Of a stretch of DNA of 64,000 bases, positions 7,997 through 16,530 are shown in pieces. This stretch comes from Oscillospiraceae bacterium. GTDB taxonomy: Bacteria; Bacillota; Clostridia; Oscillospirales; Oscillospiraceae. Numbering within the stretch: position 1 is the first letter of the stretch; the number at the start of each line of letters is the position of its first letter. The stretch is taken from the NCBI GenBank assembly GCA_017501695.1, contig JAFVWL010000128.1:1-64000 (forward strand). The letters run 5' to 3'. The position numbers and the translations under genes are program-made. A model generated the notes under the pieces. It saw only the letters and a list, made by a program, of their open reading frames with translations. It did not search any database and was not told where the DNA came from.

Positions 7997-8396
7997 CTTT
8001 TTCTTCAATCAGGATCCCGGTGACATCCCCCCGCCGCACCAGCCGGGCATCCTTCAGCCGGGACAGATACCGAAACGGTTCTTCCGGCGCCAATGGTACA
8101 AAACGGCCTTTCAGCTCCGTATGCCGGGGCAGGACACGGAAACGCAGCTCTCCCTCCCCCAGCCGCTTCACCGGGATCCGGGTTTCGAGAACAAAGGCGT
8201 CCCCTTCCGGCACCAGGATCCCCAGATTTTCCTCCCTGGTGCCGCAGGAGACCAGCACCTTACAAAGAACCTTGCCCGACAGCCGGACCCGGCACCGGAT
8301 CCGGTAATACAGTCCCTCCCGGAAAACCTCCGCTTCTCCGATCCGGTGGTCCCCCATCACTACCCCATATTCCAAAGAAAACACCCCCTGCCGCAA
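7986..8396 (-). CDS. Hypothetical protein
   Basis: A 136-residue protein without signal or membrane segment, rich in beta-forming residues and Arg/Gly turns. It contains two similar strands (RIRCRVRLSGKVLCKV and ELRFRVLPRHTELKG). I do not recognise it. It follows mazF by 21 bases on the same strand and is the last gene of that run. The last codons (Asp-Cys-Gly-stop) form part of the terminator hairpin duplicated by the adjacent element. Confidence 0.55.
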   Translation of the reverse strand: MRQGVFSLEYGVVMGDHRIGEAEVFREGLYYRIRCRVRLSGKVLCKVLVSCGTREENLGILVPEGDAFVLETRIPVKRLGEGELRFRVLPRHTELKGRFVPLAPEEPFRYLSRLKDARLVRRGDVTGILIEEKDCG

Positions 8397-8417
8397 GTCT
8401 ATGCGGCAGGGGGAATT

Positions 8418-8783
8418 TCATGTTGTCCGGTTGTCATTCAATCCAAAGCTCACAGCGATGGCCGTATCCACCAGGGCCATATGGGCCTCGTCCAGCCGGC
8501 CCATATGCTCCCGCAGGCGTTTTTTGTCGATGGTCCGGATCTGTTCCAGCAGGATCACAGAATCCCGGCTGAGTCCCACACTGCCCCCCGCGATGTTGAT
8601 ATGGGTCGGCAGCCGTGCTTTTCCGGTCTGGCTGGTGATGGCGGCGGCGATGACCGTGGGCGAATGACGGTTGCCGGTGTCGTTCTGAACGATGAGGACA
8701 GGACGGGTCCCACCCTGCTCACTGCCCACCACCGGCGAAAGATCCGCGTAAAAAATATCCCCGCGTTTGACTGTGCTGTCCAT
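8418..8783 (-). CDS. mazF: MazF/PemK-type endoribonuclease toxin
   Basis: The 121 residues contain [19 protein letters not shown] and RPVLIVQND, the substrate loop of MazF/EndoA toxins, and later [13 protein letters not shown], matching the catalytic second strand. It would cleave mRNA at short single-stranded motifs. Firmicutes usually place a MazE antitoxin directly upstream, next to alanine racemase. Here no antitoxin frame is seen in the 140-base gap upstream, and the next gene is a lipoprotein. The antitoxin must be elsewhere or absent. Confidence 0.9.
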   Translation of the reverse strand: MDSTVKRGDIFYADLSPVVGSEQGGTRPVLIVQNDTGNRHSPTVIAAAITSQTGKARLPTHINIAGGSVGLSRDSVILLEQIRTIDKKRLREHMGRLDEAHMALVDTAIAVSFGLNDNRTT

Positions 8784-8923
8784 GTACCTTCACGCTCCGT
8801 GCAATATCGTGCCACGCTACCGAACCAAGTCCATATGTAACGGGGCTAGGGATATTCTCCCACGTCACGGATGGAATTATACGGCAGAGGGGTAAAATAT
8901 CCTATGCACGAAATCCCGGGATG

Positions 8924-9478
8924 CTACACAAAGTGAAAGTTTTCGATCCGCATGGACAGGATCCGCCTGCCCTGCCACAGGATCTCCGCGGAAACAGGCA
9001 CATCCTGCTCCACCCGGATCTCCAGCCGGAGGGAATCCTCCCGGTAGCTGTCATCGATGGACAGGATCAAGCCCGATCCCTCGCTTCCGCAGGAAACAAT
9101 GTACCCCGACCGCAGAGTATGGACCAGGACCCAGGGTGCCGTTACCGGAGCAAGCTGTCCGTCTGCCAGAGTGTCAAAGACCAGGACCCGGTCATCAAAG
9201 GTCAGCTTCCCTTTCTCTCCGTGGACGGAGCCCGTAATGCCGGAAATTTCCTCGGGAGACAGCACCTCAAAAGCTACCTCCCCCGCCTGGTCCGCCTGGC
9301 ACCGGAGCACAAAGGACTGCACCGCTTCCGCATAATCCGCGTGAACCGTTGCCGTAAAGGCGCAGCCGGACTCCTGGATCCGCTGCCGCAGAGCCAGTGC
9401 CCGGTCCATGGAATCCGCTTCTCCGCCGCAGCCGCTCAGGAAGAGCACCGTAAGCACCAGAGCCCATATCCGTTTCAA
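8924..9478 (-). CDS. Lipoprotein of unknown function
   Basis: Signal peptide with lipobox LFLSGCGG gives a mature lipoprotein of about 165 residues. The body has alternating beta strands (ATVHADYAEAVQSFVLRC, VAFEVLSPEEISGITG, GKLTFDD). This pattern and its place between nnrD and mazF resemble the LolA-like YdcC proteins near alr-ndoA in Bacillus. The similarity is structural impression only. It is 12 bases after nnrD on the same strand and probably co-transcribed. Confidence 0.62.
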   Translation of the reverse strand: MKRIWALVLTVLFLSGCGGEADSMDRALALRQRIQESGCAFTATVHADYAEAVQSFVLRCQADQAGEVAFEVLSPEEISGITGSVHGEKGKLTFDDRVLVFDTLADGQLAPVTAPWVLVHTLRSGYIVSCGSEGSGLILSIDDSYREDSLRLEIRVEQDVPVSAEILWQGRRILSMRIENFHFV

Positions 9479-9490
9479 TTACATCCCGCC

Positions 9491-10342
9491 TTATTTCATA
9501 AGTCGCGGAAGGACCTTCAGCATATCCGTGGGCAGCATTCCGTACTGCCCCAGTTCCTGGGCGCACAGATCTCCCGCGGCCCCGTGAAGCCAGGCACCGC
9601 AGGCCGCGGCCTCCAGGGGAGCAAGGCCCTGGCCCAGCAGGGATATGATGATCCCTGCCAGCACATCCCCGCTGCCGCCCACGGCCATACCGGGATTCCC
9701 GGTCCGGTTTCGGTAGCAGCGAACCCCGTCGGTGATCCGTGTCTCGTGGCCCTTCAGCACCAAAACGGACCCGGTATCCGCCGCCAGGGCCAGAGCGGAA
9801 CCGGTCCGGTCGGCACCGATTTCTCCTGCCATCCGGCGAAACTCCCCGTCGTGGGGAGTCAGGACGGTAACGCCTGTCCTTTCGCGCAGTATATCCATAT
9901 GCGCGGACAGTAGATTTATGCCATCAGCGTCCACCACCACCGGTCCGGGGAAATGGCCCAGGACCCACTTCGTCACCGCAAGCGTCCCCGGGGACTGGCC
10001 CAAACCGGGGCCAATAAGAACCGCGTCCATATGAACGCAGAGCCGTTCAATCTCCGGGATGGCATCGCCGCTGAGCTTCCCATCCACATCCGGCAAAGGC
10101 AGGACAATGGCCTCTGTCAGCTTCACCGCCTCGATAGCATAAATGCATTCAGGAACCCCCAGGTAAACCAGTCCCGCCCCGCTGCGCAGGGCACCCATGG
10201 CAGCCATTGCCGCGGCTCCTGTATAGCCCCGGCTGCCGCAGAGCAGCAGGACACGGCCAAAATCACCCTTATGGGCCCAGGGATCCCGGTCCGGCAGCAG
10301 GTCCAGCACTGCCCGGTGATCCAGCTCCATCTCACAGGTCAT
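9491..10342 (-). CDS. nnrD: ADP-dependent NAD(P)H-hydrate dehydratase
   Basis: Repairs hydrated NAD(P)H using ADP. The 283 residues carry the ribokinase-like motifs GRVLLLCGSRGYTGAA, VLTPHDGEFRRM and NPGMAVGGSGDVLAGII. The last is the nucleotide and catalytic-Asp block of the C-terminal YjeF/NnrD domain. The epimerase half (NnrE), often fused, is absent here. The start is either ATG at 10342, overlapping the upstream stop by 11 bases, or ATG at 10330. Neither has a strong ribosome site, suggesting translational coupling. Confidence 0.9.
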   Translation of the reverse strand: MTCEMELDHRAVLDLLPDRDPWAHKGDFGRVLLLCGSRGYTGAAAMAAMGALRSGAGLVYLGVPECIYAIEAVKLTEAIVLPLPDVDGKLSGDAIPEIERLCVHMDAVLIGPGLGQSPGTLAVTKWVLGHFPGPVVVDADGINLLSAHMDILRERTGVTVLTPHDGEFRRMAGEIGADRTGSALALAADTGSVLVLKGHETRITDGVRCYRNRTGNPGMAVGGSGDVLAGIIISLLGQGLAPLEAAACGAWLHGAAGDLCAQELGQYGMLPTDMLKVLPRLMK

Positions 10343-11831
10343 AGAGCTTGGTATACTTATTCGTCAGGTAGTCCGTAAAGTATTTCGCGTCGAACTTACC
10401 GCAGGTCATTTCAAACAGGGCATCCGGCTTGTAGAAGCCCGCGTGACGGTGGATATGCTCCCGGAGCCAGCCGGTGACCTTTGCCAGCTCACCCTTTGCC
10501 ACCAGGTCCATCACATCTCCCAGGTCTTTTTCCATGAAATGAAGCATTTGGGGACCGTAGGCACTGCCCAGTGCATAGGACGGGAAGTAGCCGATGGCAC
10601 CGCCGGCCCAATGGGAATCCTGCAGGCAGCCACGGGTATCGTCAGGCACCTCGACACCCAGATATTCCTGATACAGCCGGTTCCAGGCAGCAGGCACATC
10701 CCGAACCGCCAGGGTACCGTCAATGAGCTGCTTTTCCAGCTCATAGCGAACCATTACGTGAAGGGCGTAGGTCAGCTCATCGCTTTCCGTGCGGATCAGG
10801 GAAGGCTCGGCCTTGTTCACCGCCCGGTAGAACATATCCGCCGTGACCCCGGCAAGCTGCTCCGGGAACAGCTCCTTCAGCTTGGGGAAAATCAGACCGA
10901 TGAAGGCATGGGACCGGCCGATAATGTTCTCATAGAACCGGCTCTGGCTTTCGTGGATACCCATGGATACACCGCCGGACAGGTTGGTGTGGTTGTAGAT
11001 GTCGTCACAGCCCAGCTCATACAGAGCGTGACCGCCCTCATGGATCACGGAATACATGGAGGAAGCCAAAGCGTCCTCGTGATAATGGGTGGTGATCCGC
11101 ACGTCCTTATTGTTGAAATTGGTGGTAAAGGGGTGCTCGGATTCGGCGATGCCGCAGTAATTCCGGTCCAGGCCCATAACTTCCATGAGATAGTCGGAGA
11201 ATTTCCGCTGCTGCTCCACGGGATAATGGGCGGACAGGAAGCTGTCCTCCACCGGCTTCGCCTGCCGGATCTTATCCACCAGGGGCACAATGACGCTGCG
11301 AAGCTGAGCAAAGAAGGCGTCCAGGGTCTCCATATTCAAGCCTTCCTCATACTCGTTCAGCAGAGCATCGTAGGGCTTCATTTCCGCGTTGTAATATCCG
11401 GCGAACTTCCGGTTGTACTCCACGATCTTTTCCAGGAAAGGCGCGAAGGAAGCGAAGTCATTCTCGTTTTTGGCCTTCTCCCAAACCGCTTCCGATTCGT
11501 TGAGCAGTACGGAGTAGGCCACGTATTCCTCCGCAGGGATCCGCTGGAGCTGGTCAAAGCTCTTCCGGGCTACCTCCACCTCCCGGCGGGTCTGGGGATC
11601 CAGTTCGTTCGGATTCGCTTCCAGGACCTTCAGGACCTCATGGTTTTTAGGGTCAGCGGTGAGATCGTAGAGAATCTGGCTCATGATGCCCATGGTCTGG
11701 CCTCTTCCCTCATAGCTGCCCTTGGGCGCGGCGGTGGCGGCATCCAGGGATACCACACCCATGAGATGGCCGTAGGCGGACATGATCTGCTGGTGCTTTT
11801 TGAACGCGTTCAGTGCTTCGTTGACAGTCAT
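10332..11831 (-). CDS. Carboxypeptidase Taq, M32 metallopeptidase
   Basis: Cytoplasmic zinc carboxypeptidase of 499 residues, the usual length for family M32. The metal site is HEGGHALYE (HExxH), followed by the M32 signature HESQSRFYENIIGRS and later GLAxR-type helices. It removes C-terminal residues from peptides, with broad specificity. It is the first gene after the divergent promoter at 11864-11891 and overlaps nnrD. Confidence 0.95.
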   Translation of the reverse strand: MTVNEALNAFKKHQQIMSAYGHLMGVVSLDAATAAPKGSYEGRGQTMGIMSQILYDLTADPKNHEVLKVLEANPNELDPQTRREVEVARKSFDQLQRIPAEEYVAYSVLLNESEAVWEKAKNENDFASFAPFLEKIVEYNRKFAGYYNAEMKPYDALLNEYEEGLNMETLDAFFAQLRSVIVPLVDKIRQAKPVEDSFLSAHYPVEQQRKFSDYLMEVMGLDRNYCGIAESEHPFTTNFNNKDVRITTHYHEDALASSMYSVIHEGGHALYELGCDDIYNHTNLSGGVSMGIHESQSRFYENIIGRSHAFIGLIFPKLKELFPEQLAGVTADMFYRAVNKAEPSLIRTESDELTYALHVMVRYELEKQLIDGTLAVRDVPAAWNRLYQEYLGVEVPDDTRGCLQDSHWAGGAIGYFPSYALGSAYGPQMLHFMEKDLGDVMDLVAKGELAKVTGWLREHIHRHAGFYKPDALFEMTCGKFDAKYFTDYLTNKYTKLYDL

Positions 11832-11863
11832 TGCGAATTTCTCCTTTTCGGTAGATTTTCTTC

Positions 11864-11891
11864 ATTATAGCACATGGGATTTGATTGTCAA
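11864..11891 (-). promoter_or_regulatory. Promoter of the M32 peptidase operon
   Basis: On the minus strand a perfect TTGACA, 16 bases, TATAAT. The ribosome site AAAGGAG follows 20 bases later. Confidence 0.85.
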
Positions 11892-11906
11892 TTTCCGAAA
11901 AAACAC

Positions 11907-11935
11907 TTGCATCTTTTGGTTGAATATGCTAATAT
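11907..11935 (+). promoter_or_regulatory. Promoter of the pheST T-box transcript
   Basis: TTGCAT (11907-11912), 17 bases, TAATAT (11930-11935). It points into the T-box leader and lies back to back with the peptidase promoter. Confidence 0.75.
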
Positions 11936-11941
11936 TCCTAG

Positions 11942-12200
11942 TGATATGCAAAAGCGACGATTGGGTCGCCTGATACCGGAAGCACTGCTTCAGCGAACGC
12001 GGGATGGTGGGAGCCGCGGGGGTGCGGCATCGGGCTTTCCCCCAGGAGCTGCCGTCTGAATTCGCAGTAGGAACGGCCGGGTGATCCCGTTACAGGTCTT
12101 GGGCGTGACAGCGCCTGAAAAGCGCGCCATAGGCGAATTGCGGGTGGTACCGCGGAGGAAGTCCTTCGTCCCGAATGTGGGGATGATGGACTCTTTTTTA
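11942..12200 (+). promoter_or_regulatory. T-box riboswitch (tRNA-Phe) controlling pheST
   Basis: This gene-free leader holds a stem I region with TTC at 12061-12063, just before GCAGTAGG. TTC is the expected phenylalanine specifier codon. The antiterminator T-box GGGTGGTACCGCGG is at 12142-12155. A terminator stem (GTCC..CGTCCC at 12161-12172 pairing with GGGGATGATGGAC) is followed by TTTTTT at 12193. Uncharged tRNA-Phe should stabilise the antiterminator and switch on the synthetase. Confidence 0.93.
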
Positions 12201-12233
12201 TTCCATAAATAATTTCCGGAAGGAGTCAAACAA

Positions 12234-13277
12234 ATGAAAGAACAATTGGAGCTGATCCAGAAAAATGCCCTGGCCGCTCTGGAAGCAGCCGAAACCCCTG
12301 CCGCTCTGGAGGAGCTGCGGGTCAAGCTGCTGGGCAAGAAGGGCGAGCTCACCGCCGTCCTGAAGCTCATGGGCAAGCTGTCCCCCGAGGAGCGTCCCGT
12401 AATGGGCCAGATGGCCAACACGGTCCGCGCCACCATCGAAGCCAAGCTGGAGGAGCGGAAGGCTGCCATCAACGCCGCCGTCCTGGAAGCCAAGCTGGCT
12501 GCCGAGAGCATCGACGTGACCATCCCCGGCGACAACGTGCAGCTCGGTCATCAGCACCCCATGAACATGGTGCTGCAGGAGATCAAGGATATTTTCGTAG
12601 GCATGGGCTACACCGTGGTGGATGGCCCCGAAGTGGAGCTGGCCAGCTACAACTTCACCCGGCTGAACATTGAGGAAGGCCATCCCTCCCGGGACCGTTC
12701 CGATACCTTCTATTTTGACGACAACGACGAGGTCCTGCTGCGGACTCAGACCAGCTCCATGCAGATCCGCTTCATGGAGAATAACCAGCCCCCCCTGTGC
12801 ATGCTGGCCCCCGGCCGTGTGTTCCGTAAGGACGAGGCCGATGCCACCCACTCCCCCATGTTCCATCAGATCGAGGGTCTGGTGGTTGCCGAGCACATCA
12901 CCATGGGCGACCTGAAAGGTGCCCTGATCACCATTATGAACAAGATCTACGGCCATGATGCCCAGGTCCGGTTCCGTCCCCATCACTTCCCCTTCACCGA
13001 GCCCTCCTGCGAAATGGATATGCAGTGCCACAAGTGCCACGGCACCGGCGAGGTGGACGGTCAGGTCTGCTCCACCTGCCACGGCGAAGGCTGGATCGAG
13101 CTGCTGGGTGCCGGTATGGTCCATCCCGAGGTTCTGCGCAACTGCGGCATCGACCCCGAGAAGTATTCCGGCTTTGCCTTCGGCATCGGCCTGGAGCGTA
13201 CCGCCATGGGCCGTCTGAAGATCACCGACCTGCGCCTGATCTTTGACAACGACGTGCGGTTCCTGAACCAGTTCTAA
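12234..13277 (+). CDS. pheS: Phenylalanine--tRNA ligase alpha subunit
   Basis: Catalytic subunit of the (alpha-beta)2 enzyme that charges tRNA-Phe. The 347 residues hold an N-terminal coiled coil (to about 90) and class II motif 2 in GRVFRKDEADATHSP. Motif 3 is FAFGIGLERTAMGR. Between them lie CHKCHGTG and CSTCHGEG, two DnaJ-like CxxCxGxG repeats forming a probable zinc knuckle, a variant known in Firmicutes PheS. AAGGAG precedes the ATG. Expression is controlled by the T-box leader. Confidence 0.97.
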   Translation: MKEQLELIQKNALAALEAAETPAALEELRVKLLGKKGELTAVLKLMGKLSPEERPVMGQMANTVRATIEAKLEERKAAINAAVLEAKLAAESIDVTIPGDNVQLGHQHPMNMVLQEIKDIFVGMGYTVVDGPEVELASYNFTRLNIEEGHPSRDRSDTFYFDDNDEVLLRTQTSSMQIRFMENNQPPLCMLAPGRVFRKDEADATHSPMFHQIEGLVVAEHITMGDLKGALITIMNKIYGHDAQVRFRPHHFPFTEPSCEMDMQCHKCHGTGEVDGQVCSTCHGEGWIELLGAGMVHPEVLRNCGIDPEKYSGFAFGIGLERTAMGRLKITDLRLIFDNDVRFLNQF

Positions 13278-13290
13278 GGAGGGAAAAGAC

Positions 13291-15675
13291 ATGAAGCTCA
13301 ACAGAAAATGGATCAATGAGGAATTCGTGGACCTTTCCCACGTTTCCGACAAAGAATATGTGGAAAAGCTCACGGTCTTCGGCCAGAAGGTGGAGACCTG
13401 GGAGCGCATGGACTCCGAAATCAAGAATGTGGTGGTGGGCAAGGTCCTGGACATCGTCCGCCATGAAAACTCCGACCATATGTGGGTCTGCCAGATCGAT
13501 GTGGGCGAAGAAGAGCCTGTTCAGATTGTCACCGGTGCCCAGAATGTAAAGGTTGGCGACATGGTCCCCGTGGCCAAGCACAACTCCTGGCTCCCCGGCG
13601 GTGTCCACATTACCAAGGGCAAGCTCCGTGGCGTCAAGTCCAACGGTATGCTCTGCGGCCTGGAAGAGCTGGGCCTGACCCAGGGCGACTTCCCCTACGC
13701 CATCACCGACGGCATCTTCATCATTGAAGAGCCCTGCAATATCGGTGACGACATCAACACCGTCATCGGCAACGACGACACCGTGGTGGAATTTGAAATC
13801 ACCAACAACCGTCCCGACTGCTACTCCATCATCGGCCTGGCCCGGGAATCCGCCGCCGCCTTCGGCAAGACCATGCGTCACCATGAGCCCGTGGTCAAGG
13901 GCAGCGAAGCCGGTTCCATCTTCGAGCATCTGGATGTGGAGGTCCCTGCCGCGGAACTTTGCAACCGCTACTCCTCCCGGATGGTGGCAAATGTAAAGAT
14001 CGGCCCCTCCCCCAAGTGGCTGCGCCAGCGGCTCCGTGCCAACGGTGTCCGTCCCATCAACAACATCGTGGATATCACCAACTACGTCATGCTGGAATAC
14101 GGCCAGCCCATGCATGCCTTCGACTACCGCTATGTTTCCTCCGGAAAGATCGTGGTCCGGGAAGCCGCGGAGGGTGAGACTCTGACCACCCTGGACGGCA
14201 ATGTCCGGGTCCTGAAGCCCGGTATGCTGGTCATCGCCGACGAAAATAAGCCCATTGGTCTGGCGGGCATCATGGGCGGTGAGAATTCCGAGATCCTGGA
14301 CGACACCACCACCGTGGTCTTTGAATCCGCCAACTTCAACGGCACCTCCATCCGTCAGACTGCTCTGGCCCTGGGTATGCGCACCGAATCCTCCGGCAAG
14401 TTTGAGAAGAACCTGGATCCCATGATGACCGTTCCCGCTGTCCAGCGGGCCTGTGAGCTGGTGGAGCTGCTGGAGTGCGGCGATGTGCTGGACGGCATCA
14501 TTGACATCATCAACTATGTTCCCGCACCCAAGACGCTGCCCCTGAAGCCCGAGAAGATCAACCGTCTCCTGGGCACCGATATTTCCAAAGAAGACATGGT
14601 CAAGTACCTGAACCTGCTGGAGATCGAGGTGGAGGGCGATACCATTCACGTTCCCTCCTTCCGTCCCGACCTGAACCTGATGGCGGACATTGCTGAGGAA
14701 GTGGGCCGTTCCTACGGCTACAACGAGATCCCCACCACTGCCTTCAAGACTTCCACCCAGGGCGGCTATTCTCCCGAGATGGTCCTGGAAGCCAAGGCCG
14801 GCACTCTGTGCCGCGGTCTGGGTTACAGCGAGATCATCACCTATTCCTTCGTCTCCCCCACTATTTTCGATCAGATCCGCCTGCCCGCGAATTCCCCCCT
14901 GCGCAATACCCTGAAGATCCAGAACCCCCTGGGCGAGGATACCTCCGTCATGCGGACCATCGCCGTGCCCTCTATGCTGGACATTCTGGCCCGGAACTAC
15001 AACTACCACAACAAGGCAGCCAAGCTCTACGAGATGGCCAAGATCTACCTGCCTGTGGAAGGTCAGGCCCTGCCCGAAGAGCCCAAGATGCTGGTGCTGG
15101 GAACTTATGGCAACAATGTCAACTTCTTTTCTCTGAAGGGTGAGCTGGAAACGGTCTTCGCCGGTCTGCGACTGAAGAAGGCCAGCTACACCGCCGTGAA
15201 GGACAACCCCACCTATCATCCCGGCCGCTGCGCCAAGGTCACCATCGACGGAATGGATGTGGGCTATCTGGGCCAGATCCATCCCCTGGTTGCCAAGAAC
15301 TACGGCATGGACTGTGAGGTCTACTGCGCCGAGATCAGCTTCACAAAGCTGCTGCAGGTCCAGCTTCCCGCTCCCACCTACGTTCCCCTGCCCAAGTATC
15401 CCGCCGTCAACCGGGATCTGAGCCTGATTTGTGACGAGACCGTCACCGTTGCCAGCGTGGAGGATGTCATTGCCGGTGCCGCGGGCAAGCTGCTGCGCAG
15501 CGTTCGTCTGTTCGATATTTACCGCGGCGTGGGTGTGCCTGCCGGAAAGAAGAGCCTGGCCTTCTCTCTGGAGCTCCGGGCCGATGACCGGACCCTGACC
15601 GACGCGGACTCCGAAGGCGTGGTGTCCAAGGTCCTGGCTGCCCTGCAGGAAAAGCTGGGTGCTTCCCTGCGGTAA
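13291..15675 (+). CDS. pheT: Phenylalanine--tRNA ligase beta subunit
   Basis: The 794 residues follow the standard order. An N-terminal tRNA-binding (EMAP-like) domain contains [17 protein letters not shown]3/B4 editing modules follow, with [14 protein letters not shown], then B5 and the synthetase-like core. The C-terminal ferredoxin-fold anticodon-binding domain ends in [15 protein letters not shown]. It starts 13 bases after pheS with GGAGG and is co-transcribed. The editing domain clears mischarged Tyr-tRNA-Phe. Confidence 0.97.
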   Translation: MKLNRKWINEEFVDLSHVSDKEYVEKLTVFGQKVETWERMDSEIKNVVVGKVLDIVRHENSDHMWVCQIDVGEEEPVQIVTGAQNVKVGDMVPVAKHNSWLPGGVHITKGKLRGVKSNGMLCGLEELGLTQGDFPYAITDGIFIIEEPCNIGDDINTVIGNDDTVVEFEITNNRPDCYSIIGLARESAAAFGKTMRHHEPVVKGSEAGSIFEHLDVEVPAAELCNRYSSRMVANVKIGPSPKWLRQRLRANGVRPINNIVDITNYVMLEYGQPMHAFDYRYVSSGKIVVREAAEGETLTTLDGNVRVLKPGMLVIADENKPIGLAGIMGGENSEILDDTTTVVFESANFNGTSIRQTALALGMRTESSGKFEKNLDPMMTVPAVQRACELVELLECGDVLDGIIDIINYVPAPKTLPLKPEKINRLLGTDISKEDMVKYLNLLEIEVEGDTIHVPSFRPDLNLMADIAEEVGRSYGYNEIPTTAFKTSTQGGYSPEMVLEAKAGTLCRGLGYSEIITYSFVSPTIFDQIRLPANSPLRNTLKIQNPLGEDTSVMRTIAVPSMLDILARNYNYHNKAAKLYEMAKIYLPVEGQALPEEPKMLVLGTYGNNVNFFSLKGELETVFAGLRLKKASYTAVKDNPTYHPGRCAKVTIDGMDVGYLGQIHPLVAKNYGMDCEVYCAEISFTKLLQVQLPAPTYVPLPKYPAVNRDLSLICDETVTVASVEDVIAGAAGKLLRSVRLFDIYRGVGVPAGKKSLAFSLELRADDRTLTDADSEGVVSKVLAALQEKLGASLR

Positions 15676-15711
15676 CAAAACATCTGTTCACAAAAAAAAT
15701 TCAAAAGGTAC

Positions 15712-15740
15712 TTTACACATTGGCTTTTTTGGGGTATAAT
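15712..15740 (+). promoter_or_regulatory. ireB promoter
   Basis: TTTACA (15712-15717), 17 bases, TATAAT (15735-15740). It follows pheT closely, so ireB can be expressed apart from the T-box operon. Confidence 0.8.
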
Positions 15741-15770
15741 GAATCCATTCTTATGAAGGAGGTCGACACC

Positions 15771-16025
15771 ATGGCGGATAACAGCACCATCAAGTTTACC
15801 GTACCCAGCGATGACAAGGAGAATATGCGCCGTACACTCCGGAGTGTGTTCGACGCCTTGAACGAAAAGGGCTATAACCCCATCAACCAGATCGTTGGCT
15901 ACCTGCTGACAGAGGATCCCACCTATATTACCAACTACAACAATGCGCGCAGCATGATTTGTAAGCTGGACCGGGACGAGCTGCTGCAGGAATTGCTGCG
16001 GTGCTATCTGTTTGAGAATCCCTGA
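15771..16025 (+). CDS. ireB: IreB-family regulatory phosphoprotein (UPF0297)
   Basis: The 84 residues match the small IreB family: [10 protein letters not shown] near the N-terminus, [27 protein letters not shown] and a C-terminal helix ending RCYLF. In Enterococcus the protein is phosphorylated by the PASTA kinase IreK and affects cephalosporin tolerance. AAGGAGG precedes the ATG at 15771. The usual neighbours alaS and ruvX are not here. A strong terminator follows, so it is alone. Confidence 0.93.
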   Translation: MADNSTIKFTVPSDDKENMRRTLRSVFDALNEKGYNPINQIVGYLLTEDPTYITNYNNARSMICKLDRDELLQELLRCYLFENP

Positions 16026-16031
16026 CCCGCC

Positions 16032-16061
16032 GGGAGGTTTTTGCCGCGGCAAAAACCTCCC
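16032..16061 (+). terminator. Terminator after ireB
   Basis: A perfect 14-bp stem GGGAGGTTTTTGCC/GGCAAAAACCTCCC with a 2-base apex, followed by a T-rich stretch. Confidence 0.8.
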
Positions 16062-16091
16062 TTCCATTCTGTTTCTTTAAGGAGGTTTCCC

Positions 16092-16379
16092 ATGGCTGAA
16101 GAGAAGATCCTCATGTATAAGGGCCGTCCCCTGATGCGTAAGGACAACCTGATCTATTACGGCTCCATGGCCGATTCCCACATCGTCATGCTCCAGGTTC
16201 TGGAGAGCAAGAAGGTTGGCGATCTGGATGTGGCCACCCGGGTCTCCGTGCAGCTCCAGCTCACGGATCCCAGCGCCCGGAGCCGGGACCGGATCGTGAA
16301 GAAGTCCGAAAAAGACGGTCTGTACACCGCCCTGGATGTGGGCTGTGTCTGGCTGCAGCGCGCCCTTGCCGGCAAGTAA
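16092..16379 (+). CDS. Conserved-looking hypothetical protein
   Basis: A soluble 95-residue protein with no signal peptide. The N-terminal half is basic (MYKGRPLMRKDN), followed by SHIVMLQVLESKKVGDLD, strands and a C-terminal helix. AAGGAGG precedes the ATG at 16092. It lies between two strong terminators and must be made from its own promoter or by readthrough. Function not recognised. Confidence 0.65.
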   Translation: MAEEKILMYKGRPLMRKDNLIYYGSMADSHIVMLQVLESKKVGDLDVATRVSVQLQLTDPSARSRDRIVKKSEKDGLYTALDVGCVWLQRALAGK

Positions 16380-16385
16380 GGTTCT

Positions 16386-16418
16386 GCCCGCACGACATTC
16401 GTGCGGGCACTTTTTTCT
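16386..16418 (+). terminator. Terminator after the 95-residue hypothetical gene
   Basis: GCCCGCACGA/(T)CGTGCGGGC stem with a short CATT loop, then ACTTTTTTC. Confidence 0.9.
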
Positions 16419-16530
16419 TTGTTTTTCAGGAAGGCTATTGCAATCTGTCAAAAAGAACAGTATAATTACGGTAAACAATTGGGCTATCTGCCCAAGACGT
16501 CCATTCCAGACAGAAACGGAGTTGAACCAT

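Noticed and set aside
7715..8008. Several open frames inside the element at 7723-7978
   Set aside because: They run across inverted repeats and the hairpin, have no ribosome site and resemble no transposase.
8784..8923. A promoter or antitoxin gene upstream of mazF
   Set aside because: TATAAT is present on the minus strand without a matching -35 box, and no frame of antitoxin size exists.
13222..15678. An 818-codon open frame antisense to pheT
   Set aside because: It is the mirror of a conserved, highly expressed gene in GC-rich sequence, is Gly/His/Gln-rich without any motif and has no ribosome site.
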